From positions 102,248 through 166,247 of the forward strand of contig JABLXQ010000038.1 in assembly GCA_013178375.1 (NCBI GenBank): a DNA stretch of 64,000 bases, given 5' to 3'. The notes under the pieces were generated by a model. The model saw nothing but the letters and a program-made list of their open reading frames with translations. It had not been told where the DNA came from and made no database searches. Positions within the stretch are counted from its first letter, which is position 1. Every line of letters begins with the position of its first letter. Both the position numbers and the translations under genes were made by a program. Of this stretch, positions 57,819 to 64,000 are shown piece after piece. This stretch comes from Gammaproteobacteria bacterium (GTDB lineage: Bacteria; Pseudomonadota; Gammaproteobacteria; Pseudomonadales; Ketobacteraceae).

Positions 57819-59483
57819 TCACTCGATCCTGTATTCCACTTCCACCCGGCTGCCGCCGTTGCTGTAGGTGACTTTTTCACAAAGCGTCTGCAGCAGCGAG
57901 ATGCCGCGGCCGAAGGCGTCGTCATCATCGGACGGGCGGCGTCCGCTGAAATCGAAGCCCTTGCCGCTGTCTTCGAGCTGGATCAGCAAGCGGCCCTTGC
58001 CATCGCGCACAATGTACTGGACGCCGATATTGACGAAACCCTGGTTCAGCCGGCTGAGTTTTTCTTCCCGCTGCTGGTAATAATCCAGGTAGCCGTCCTC
58101 GGTTTTCTTCAGGTCTGAACTCAGTGCCAGCACGCCGTGTTCCAGTGCGTTGGAAAACAGTTCCGCGAGAATGGTGTGCAGATAATCCTTGTGCCGCTCC
58201 ATGTCCGGGGTGGAGCCTAGCATGTCGATCAGCAGGGCCACCGGCGAGCCGCTGCGCAGTTCCTCCGGGCTCAGTTTCATGTCGATGTGCCAGGGTAGCG
58301 CGGGCTTGTGGTGGGTATGGTCGTCGCTCTGCTGCAGTGCAATGTCCACGGGCTGGCAGGTGAGTTCCAGCAGGGTGATGTCGTCGATCTGGCTTTTGCC
58401 GCCGGTGAAATCGCGCACGTCGTCGATCAGAGCGGTGAACGGATCGGGCCGGCGGTTGTTGAAGTAGCTGAGCAGACGGGCGTCGCCATACATTTCGCCA
58501 GCGGGATTTTCCGATTCCGGAATGCCGTCGGTGTAAAGGTATAGACGGTCGCCCCGGCTTACTTCCAGCGTGAAGGGGTCCCGTTCGAATTCCTCGTCAT
58601 CGAGAATGCCCAGCGGCATGTGGTTGGAGCCGATGATTTCTTTCAGGTTGCCCTGGGCGTCGATGAGGATGGCGTCGGGCATGCCGCCCAGCCAGAGGGA
58701 CAGGCGGGTGCCGTCCGCGTTGAGTTCGGCGATCGCGGCGGAGGCGAACATGTCGTCCGGCAGGAATTTGGTCAGTGCGCGGTTCAGCGAACGCGAGATG
58801 CTGCTGACGGAGGCGCCCTGCAGGGTTGCGTCGAAAAACGTCTGCGACAGTGGGATGGCGCCGATGGCCGCCGGCAGGCCGTGGCCGGTGAAATCTGCCA
58901 GCAGGGCATAAAGGCCACCGGAGGGGCTCACGGATATCAGCAGCAGATCGCCGTTGAAGGTGGTGGCGGGGGAAATGTACTGGCGGATGTTGCCACTGTC
59001 GGAACGGCTCGCTGCCAGGGAATTATCGAATACGGCCTTGGCAATTTCGTGTTCCCGCAGCGTGATCTGGTGCAGACGCTGCAATTCCTGATTCTTGCGG
59101 TTGAGCTGCTCGTTCAGTTCCTTGATGCGGCTGTGTGCCTTGATCTTCGCCTGCAGCACCTGTTCGTTGATGGGCTTGCTGAGGAAGTCGTCGCCGCCGA
59201 TGGACAGGCATTTCGCCAGCGATGCGTCGTCAGAAAGGGCTGTCAGAAAAATGATGGGAACGTAGCGGCCACCCAGGTATTCCTTGATTGCCTGGGTGGC
59301 TTCGAAACCATCCATCACCGGCATCATAACGTCCATCAACACCAGATCCGGCTCGTGCTGCCGGAACATGTTCACCGCCTGCTGACCATCGCGGGCTTCG
59401 ATGACGCTGTGGCCTTCGTCTTCCAGAATCCAGGTCAGCAGCTTGCGGTTGGCTTCGGTGTCGTCCACCACCAGAATCTTCAT
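57819..59483 (-). CDS. three-domain response regulator: receiver, PP2C/SpoIIE phosphatase, HATPase (HsbR/CrsR-like)
   Basis: 554 aa. Receiver at 1-125 (VVDDTEANRKLL; phospho-acceptor Asp51 in LMDVMMPVMDG), a coiled linker, SpoIIE-type PP2C domain (about 190-375, LADFTGHGLPAAIGAIPLS and YLYTDGIPESENP), and a C-terminal RsbW-like ATPase/kinase domain (about 400-554, AELFSNALEHGVL N-box, DSGKGFDF G-box). This layout is that of HsbR in P. aeruginosa and CrsR in Shewanella, which dephosphorylate or phosphorylate a STAS partner to free an anti-sigma factor. The STAS gene lies just upstream. Confidence 0.92.
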   Translation of the reverse strand: MKILVVDDTEANRKLLTWILEDEGHSVIEARDGQQAVNMFRQHEPDLVLMDVMMPVMDGFEATQAIKEYLGGRYVPIIFLTALSDDASLAKCLSIGGDDFLSKPINEQVLQAKIKAHSRIKELNEQLNRKNQELQRLHQITLREHEIAKAVFDNSLAASRSDSGNIRQYISPATTFNGDLLLISVSPSGGLYALLADFTGHGLPAAIGAIPLSQTFFDATLQGASVSSISRSLNRALTKFLPDDMFASAAIAELNADGTRLSLWLGGMPDAILIDAQGNLKEIIGSNHMPLGILDDEEFERDPFTLEVSRGDRLYLYTDGIPESENPAGEMYGDARLLSYFNNRRPDPFTALIDDVRDFTGGKSQIDDITLLELTCQPVDIALQQSDDHTHHKPALPWHIDMKLSPEELRSGSPVALLIDMLGSTPDMERHKDYLHTILAELFSNALEHGVLALSSDLKKTEDGYLDYYQQREEKLSRLNQGFVNIGVQYIVRDGKGRLLIQLEDSGKGFDFSGRRPSDDDDAFGRGISLLQTLCEKVTYSNGGSRVEVEYRIE

Positions 59484-59493
59484 AGTGTCAGAG

Positions 59494-59790
59494 TCATTCG
59501 ATATCGAATTTTTTGTCGAAGCGGGAAATGGTCAGGATTTTCTTGATCTGGGGCCGGCTGTTGATGATCGAGATTTTTGTGCTGTCGCCCAGGCTCTTGC
59601 GCATGTTCAGCAGCATGCCCAGGGCCGAGCTGTCCATGTGTTCGGTGCCGCGCATGTCGATGACGTAGTTGACGCCCTTGTGCTGGGAATAGGCGCCGCG
59701 GAATTCCTGCACGATTTCAAAATCGAAACGTCCGCTGATGCTGATGGTGAGGGTCTTTCCGTCGCTGGAAAGCGCGCTTTCGACTGGCAT
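59494..59790 (-). CDS. STAS-domain anti-sigma factor antagonist (HsbA-like)
   Basis: 98 aa. STAS fold with phosphorylatable serine in HMDSSALGMLL (Ser54/Ser55; Asp53 before it), as in HsbA Ser56. It is predicted to switch partners according to phosphorylation by the neighbouring PP2C/kinase protein, releasing a target such as FlgM or an anti-sigma factor. A strong Shine-Dalgarno (AAGGAG) lies upstream. Gap of 10 bp to the response regulator. Confidence 0.92.
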   Translation of the reverse strand: MPVESALSSDGKTLTISISGRFDFEIVQEFRGAYSQHKGVNYVIDMRGTEHMDSSALGMLLNMRKSLGDSTKISIINSRPQIKKILTISRFDKKFDIE

Positions 59791-59809
59791 GCTGTGGCTC
59801 CTTGTCTGT

Positions 59810-61045
59810 TCAGAATAAATCGATTTCGCCAGAGTTGTCGTTGCTGCCGGACCGTTTGTGCAGGCGGGAATCCCTGCTTTTCACGGCCAGAAGATTCTGC
59901 AGCGTTTCGATGCGATCTTGGTCGGCCGCATCGATGCGGGCAACTTCGCAGAGAATGCCCATGCTGTAGTTGATGTTGTTGACCCGCTCCAGATCGGTTC
60001 GGAGTTCTGCCATGATCTGGTTGGCCCTGTCTTCGAACTGCAATGCCTGCACCGCCGCATTGACGTCTTGCTTGACGGCAGTGTTTAGCGCATTGAGCTG
60101 GTCCATGGTGGCCGAGATGGTCTGGTTTGCTTCTTCCAGCCCTTGCAGCATCTGGTCAACATGCCCCTTGGCATTGATGGCGTCGTTCAGGTCAAGCGAG
60201 GCGATCTTGCCCACAATATCACGAACTTCTGTTACGGTGGACTTTGCCGTTTCTGCGCGGTGCCGTATCTGGTCGCTGAGGGCATTGGTGGCTTTCGACA
60301 GCCGGCGTACTTCATCGGCAACCACGGCAAATCCCCGCCCCGATTCCCCGGCACGGGCTGCTTCGATGGCGGCGTTGAGCGCGAGCAGATTGGTTTGTTC
60401 AGCGATAGTACGGATGTCGGCCAGCAGCCGGAACATCTGATCCAGTTCGGTCACCATGTCGCCGATGTGATGCACGGCCTGTATGCTCTTTTCGCTGACG
60501 TCGATCAGCAGCGAGACATATTGCATGAGAACATCGCTGACTTCACCGGCGAATTTTCCAACGGTGACGGGAGCGTCCGCAGCGGTCTGGCTGGACGTCT
60601 GGTTCTGTTCGGTGACCCTGTGCATGATGCTGGCAATCAGCGTGTTGGTCTGGTTGGACTTGCTGACAAGGCCGGAAAAACTGGATGATAATTGCGCTGA
60701 ACTTTCGCGCACGGTGTTGCCCAGTGTGTCGACGCTACGGTTGATGCGGGCGCAGCCGGAAAGATTGTCGTTCAACGCGGTTTGCAGGGTGGGATGTTGC
60801 GCCAGTGCAATTAACTCTGCGCTTGCAGGTTGCGCGGCAGCCCGTGTTTTCCATTTCTGCAGTACAACAACCGCAATGGCAAACAGCACGATGGCCACCG
60901 CGTCAATAAATGGATTCTGATTCAGCAGGATGACGACGGTGGCCACCGCTGCCAGCACTCCAGTGATCAGTTTGTAATTTGCCAAGGGGAATGATCCTGC
61001 TGACAGACAAACGACGGACAATAAATGTATTGCCTGTTTTGTCAT
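59810..61045 (-). CDS. methyl-accepting chemotaxis-type transducer without periplasmic domain
   Basis: 411 aa. Two N-terminal membrane segments (about 25-43 and 46-64) without a periplasmic sensor or clear HAMP, then an MCP signalling domain whose hairpin tip [31 protein letters not shown] (key part [16 protein letters not shown]) is intact. No C-terminal NWETF-like pentapeptide. It may sense a cytoplasmic or membrane signal. It is the first gene of the MCP-STAS-response regulator run (19 bp gap to STAS). Confidence 0.9.
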   Translation of the reverse strand: MTKQAIHLLSVVCLSAGSFPLANYKLITGVLAAVATVVILLNQNPFIDAVAIVLFAIAVVVLQKWKTRAAAQPASAELIALAQHPTLQTALNDNLSGCARINRSVDTLGNTVRESSAQLSSSFSGLVSKSNQTNTLIASIMHRVTEQNQTSSQTAADAPVTVGKFAGEVSDVLMQYVSLLIDVSEKSIQAVHHIGDMVTELDQMFRLLADIRTIAEQTNLLALNAAIEAARAGESGRGFAVVADEVRRLSKATNALSDQIRHRAETAKSTVTEVRDIVGKIASLDLNDAINAKGHVDQMLQGLEEANQTISATMDQLNALNTAVKQDVNAAVQALQFEDRANQIMAELRTDLERVNNINYSMGILCEVARIDAADQDRIETLQNLLAVKSRDSRLHKRSGSNDNSGEIDLF

Positions 61046-61103
61046 CAGTTTAGATCAGCCCGCCCCTTTTTCCACTCAATGCAGCGGGGTTTGGGGCGGG
61101 TTG

Positions 61104-63029
61104 TTACTGGGAATCCAGCTCGGCCCAGCGTGCGAATGCCGCTTCCAGCTCCTGTTCTGCCGCGGCAAGTCGGGACTGCAGGTCGCCAGCCTTGGTGTTG
61201 CCCGGTTGATACAGGTTCGGGTCGGACAGTTGTGCGGTCAGTGCAGCAATTTCCTGCTCAAGTTTTTCAATGGTTTGGGGCAGGGTTTCCAATTCCCGCT
61301 GTTCCTTGTAGCTGAGTTTTTTGCGGGGTTTTGCCGCAGCAGCGGGAGTGGCTGTGGCTTTCGGTGCTGGCGCGGACTCTTTCGGTTTGCCCTGCAGAGT
61401 GGGCGTTTCTTTCGCAGCGGATTGAGCGGATTGCACCGGTTTGCGTTGACGCAGCCAGTCGTCGTAGCCGCCCACGTATTCGTTGATCACGCCGTTGCCT
61501 TCAAACACAAACGAGCTGGTGACGATGTTGTTCAGGAACTGGCGGTCGTGACTGACCAGCAAAATGGTGCCCTGGTACTGGCTGACCATTTCTTCCAGCA
61601 GTTCGAGCGTTTCGATATCCAGGTCGTTGGTCGGTTCGTCCAGCACCAGCAGGTTGGACGGCTTGGTGAACAGCTTCGCCAGCAGCAGGCGGTTGCGTTC
61701 GCCGCCAGACAGCGAGCGGATTGGCGTGTGGGCGCGATCGGGGCTGAACAGGAAATCCTGCAGATAGCCCATGATGTGACGCTGCTGGCCGTTGATGGTG
61801 ACGGTGTCGCGGCCGCCGCCCACGTTGTCGCGCACGTTCATGTTTTCATCTAGCTGTGCGCGCAGCTGATCGAAATAGGCGACTTCGACGTTGGTGCCGA
61901 CAGTAACCTTGCCGCTGTCCGGCTTGCGCTGGCCCAGCAGGGTTTGAATCAGGGTGGATTTGCCGACGCCGTTGGGACCGATGATGCCGATGCGGTCGCC
62001 GCGCAGGATCACGGTGGAAAAATCCGTGAAGATGGCTTTGCCGTTGAAAGCCACGCTGATATTTTCCGCTTCGATGACTTTCTGCCCGCTGGATTCTGCC
62101 TGCTGGATGCTGGCTTTCACATTGCCCTGGCGCTCGCGGCGCTGGGAGCGTTCATTGCGCATGGCTTCCAGTGCGCGCACGCGGCCTTCGTTGCGGGTGC
62201 GGCGGGCTTTTATGCCCTGGCGAATCCAGACTTCTTCCTGCGACAGTTTTTTATCGAAGCGTTCCCACTCCAGCGATTCGGCGTGCAGCACTTCGGCCTT
62301 GCGGCGCAGATAGTTGTCGTAATCGCCGGGCCAGTCCGACAGGCGGCCGCGATCAAGATCGACGATGCGGGTGGCCAGTTTGCGCAGGAATTCGCGGTCG
62401 TGGGTGATGAACAGAACGCCATTGCGGTATTGCAGCAGAAATTCTTCCAGCCATTGAATGGATTCGATATCCAGATGGTTGGTCGGTTCGTCCAGCAGCA
62501 GAATGTCGGGTTCCTGCACCAGCGCACGGGCCAGCAACACGCGGCGCTTCACTCCGCCGGATTGCGCCAGAAATTCCACGTCACCTTTCAGATCGAGTTT
62601 GGACAGCGCGGTTTCCACCCGCTGTTCCATCTGCCAGCCGTCGTGGGCTTCCAGCTGTTTTTGTACCTGTTCCAGTTCAGCAAAGGCTTTTTCATCGCCG
62701 TGGGCCACGTCGTCGAGCAGATGGTGATAACGCTGGATGTATTCGCCGACGCGGCCGAGGCCGGAGGCCACCACGTCGAACACGGTACCGCGCGCGTCCT
62801 GCGGCACTTCCTGTTCCAGCCACGCGATCTTGATGCCCGGTTGCACTTCCACCACGCCTTCGTCGGGCTTGATCTGGCCGCTGATGATTTTCAGCAGGGT
62901 GGATTTGCCGGTGCCGTTGCGGCCTACCAGACAGATGCGTTCGCCCTTGTCGAGGGTGAGGGAGGCGCCCGACAGCAGTTGCGGGCCGCCAAAGGCCAGG
63001 TGCAGGTCGCGCAGTCGGATCAGGGACAT
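61104..63029 (-). CDS. uup: ABC-F family ATPase Uup
   Basis: 641 aa. Two ABC domains: Walker A GRNGTGKST and GPNGVGKST; signatures QSGGVKRRVLLARAL and LSGGERNRLLLAKL; Walker B LLLDEPTNHLD and LVLDEPTNDLD. The two are joined by an inter-domain linker, and a C-terminal coiled-coil (about 545-641) is DNA- or ribosome-binding in Uup. It helps with translation factor function and prevents transposon excision. It starts 1 bp after the permease gene. Confidence 0.95.
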   Translation of the reverse strand: MSLIRLRDLHLAFGGPQLLSGASLTLDKGERICLVGRNGTGKSTLLKIISGQIKPDEGVVEVQPGIKIAWLEQEVPQDARGTVFDVVASGLGRVGEYIQRYHHLLDDVAHGDEKAFAELEQVQKQLEAHDGWQMEQRVETALSKLDLKGDVEFLAQSGGVKRRVLLARALVQEPDILLLDEPTNHLDIESIQWLEEFLLQYRNGVLFITHDREFLRKLATRIVDLDRGRLSDWPGDYDNYLRRKAEVLHAESLEWERFDKKLSQEEVWIRQGIKARRTRNEGRVRALEAMRNERSQRRERQGNVKASIQQAESSGQKVIEAENISVAFNGKAIFTDFSTVILRGDRIGIIGPNGVGKSTLIQTLLGQRKPDSGKVTVGTNVEVAYFDQLRAQLDENMNVRDNVGGGRDTVTINGQQRHIMGYLQDFLFSPDRAHTPIRSLSGGERNRLLLAKLFTKPSNLLVLDEPTNDLDIETLELLEEMVSQYQGTILLVSHDRQFLNNIVTSSFVFEGNGVINEYVGGYDDWLRQRKPVQSAQSAAKETPTLQGKPKESAPAPKATATPAAAAKPRKKLSYKEQRELETLPQTIEKLEQEIAALTAQLSDPNLYQPGNTKAGDLQSRLAAAEQELEAAFARWAELDSQ

Positions 63030-63030
63030 G

Positions 63031-64000
63031 TCAGGAATCTCGCAGCAGGATAAGGGGGCTCTGGCCCAGGATTTTGCGGCTGCTCCAGTGGCCGGCGAGG
63101 CCGATCAGCACGCCAAACAGGGGCGGCATTATTATCCAGATCCAGAGCGCCGGGGTATAGGGCAGGTTGAAAATCTTCCAGTACACGCCGAAACGTGCCA
63201 GTTCGCAGCCGCCCGCTGCCACAATTCCCGCCAGAAAACCGATGGCGAAGAACTCGCTCCACTGCTGTAACCGCAGTTGCCGGCCTGTGGCGCCCAGGGT
63301 GCGCATCAGGGCGCCTTCGCGGTAACGGTCCGGCATGGTGGTGATCAGGGTGGCCAGGGTGATGGTGAGCCCCGCCGCCAGCACGAACAGCAGGATGAAT
63401 TCCACTGCCGCGCTGACCTGCGCCAGAATGCCTTTCACCCGCGCCAGGATGGCATCCACTTCCAGCACGCTCACGGCGGGGAACTGCTGCACCAGATCCT
63501 TCAGCAGAATTTTCTGCTTCGCGCTCAGGTAAAAGCTGGTGAGATAGGTGGTGGGCATCTCATCCAGATCGCCGGGGTGGAAGATGATGTAGAAATTCGG
63601 CTGGAAACTTTCCCATTTCACCGTGCGGATGCTGGCGACGCGGGCGCTGAACGTCTGGTTGGCGACGAAGAAAGTGAGCTTGTCGCCCAGCTGCACGTTC
63701 AGCTTCTGCGCCAGTTTCTGTTCGATGGAAATCTGTTTTTCTGCGCTCGCGACGATGGTATCCCACCAGCCGCCTTCCACGATTACGTTGTCGCTGGGAA
63801 TGTCCGGTGCAAACGTCAGGTTCAGTTCACGGTTGAGAGCTTCCGGCGCGTCGAATTCGCCCTCGGCCTGCTTTTCCTTGCTGACGGCCTGTATCACTGC
63901 ACCTTCGTTGATATGGGTGAGGCGACCGCGAATCACCGGATACAACGGTTGCGAAACGATGCTGTTCGCGTGCAGGAATTGCGTAAATGCGGATGCCTGT
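63031..64000 (-). CDS. FtsX-like ABC transporter permease (5' end cut by window)
   Basis: C-terminal part of a MacB/FtsX-type permease; the frame reads through the window edge (AFTQFLHANSIVSQPLYPVIRG upstream of the apparent TTG at 63945). The extracytoplasmic section ends at about the VQQFPAVSVLEVDAILARVKG motif, followed by three membrane segments (FILLFVLAAGLTITLATLIT; FFAIGFLAGIVAAGG; LWIWIIMPPLFGVLIGLAG) around the conserved RYREGALMRTLGATGRQL loop. It may be the YbbP-type permease of a YbbA-YbbP pair. Function is not known. Confidence 0.88.
   Translation of the reverse strand, partial: QASAFTQFLHANSIVSQPLYPVIRGRLTHINEGAVIQAVSKEKQAEGEFDAPEALNRELNLTFAPDIPSDNVIVEGGWWDTIVASAEKQISIEQKLAQKLNVQLGDKLTFFVANQTFSARVASIRTVKWESFQPNFYIIFHPGDLDEMPTTYLTSFYLSAKQKILLKDLVQQFPAVSVLEVDAILARVKGILAQVSAAVEFILLFVLAAGLTITLATLITTMPDRYREGALMRTLGATGRQLRLQQWSEFFAIGFLAGIVAAGGCELARFGVYWKIFNLPYTPALWIWIIMPPLFGVLIGLAGHWSSRKILGQSPLILLRDS

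Overview
This window is chromosomal DNA from a gammaproteobacterium near the Pseudomonadales and the marine lipid or hydrocarbon degraders. The evidence is gene order. ubiG-mupP-yciK and mtnA-gyrA-serC-pheA-hisC-tyrA/aroA-cmk-rpsA are in the arrangement known from Pseudomonas. The fused prephenate dehydrogenase/EPSP synthase and the YciB/YciI/YciO/YciV/YciK set are typical of that group. A genus cannot be named from the sequence alone. No rRNA, tRNA, CRISPR array, intact insertion sequence or prophage was seen.

Layout. 0-7.7 kb: a CaiB-type CoA-transferase (at the window edge), an SH3/coiled-coil membrane protein, yciI-yciB, then divergently a PHP phosphoesterase, a YciO/Sua5 protein and an unrecognised secreted protein; next a divergent glutaredoxin-like/HxlR pair and a SulP transporter. 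7.7-12 kb: trpS-scpA-scpB-rluB (tRNA charging, chromosome condensation, rRNA modification). 12-16.9 kb, minus strand: a diguanylate cyclase, then mtaD-ubiG-mupP-yciK with start/stop overlaps. 17-29.2 kb: mtnA, then the compact gyrA-serC-pheA-hisC-tyrA/aroA-cmk block for serine and aromatic amino acids, and rpsA with its own leader and terminator. 29.2-39.7 kb: an SDR, tolC, a YqcC protein, a 7TM-DISM hybrid kinase, a HIT protein, the Prc protease, a FadL-type porin and a histidine phosphatase. 39.7-46.7 kb: a long non-coding region with an attenuator-like fold, a coiled-coil porin plus a short PstS-like protein, a 7TM-DISM GGDEF/EAL phosphodiesterase, a DUF2804 protein and SirB2. 46.7-52.2 kb: an AT-richer accessory segment with an FkbM methyltransferase, a second methyltransferase and two related glycosyltransferases, probably for surface glycans. 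52.2-57.8 kb: a thioesterase and an acyl-CoA catabolic cluster (SCP-x thiolase, MFE-2-like dehydrogenase, LCAD-like dehydrogenase) with a divergent AraC regulator. 57.8-64 kb, minus strand: a three-domain response regulator/phosphatase/kinase, STAS protein and MCP-like transducer (a partner-switching module), then ABC-F protein Uup and an FtsX-like permease cut by the window end.

The most unusual sequence-level features are: (1) alternating complementary GCCCG/CGGGC blocks at 39942-40004 that can form a terminator or an antiterminator; (2) a glycosyltransferase with an inserted domain next to its shorter paralogue; (3) the MCP-STAS-REC/PP2C/ATPase operon; (4) several dyad operators (HxlR/redoxin gap, acyl-CoA dehydrogenase upstream region); (5) long acidic tails on both ScpA and ScpB.
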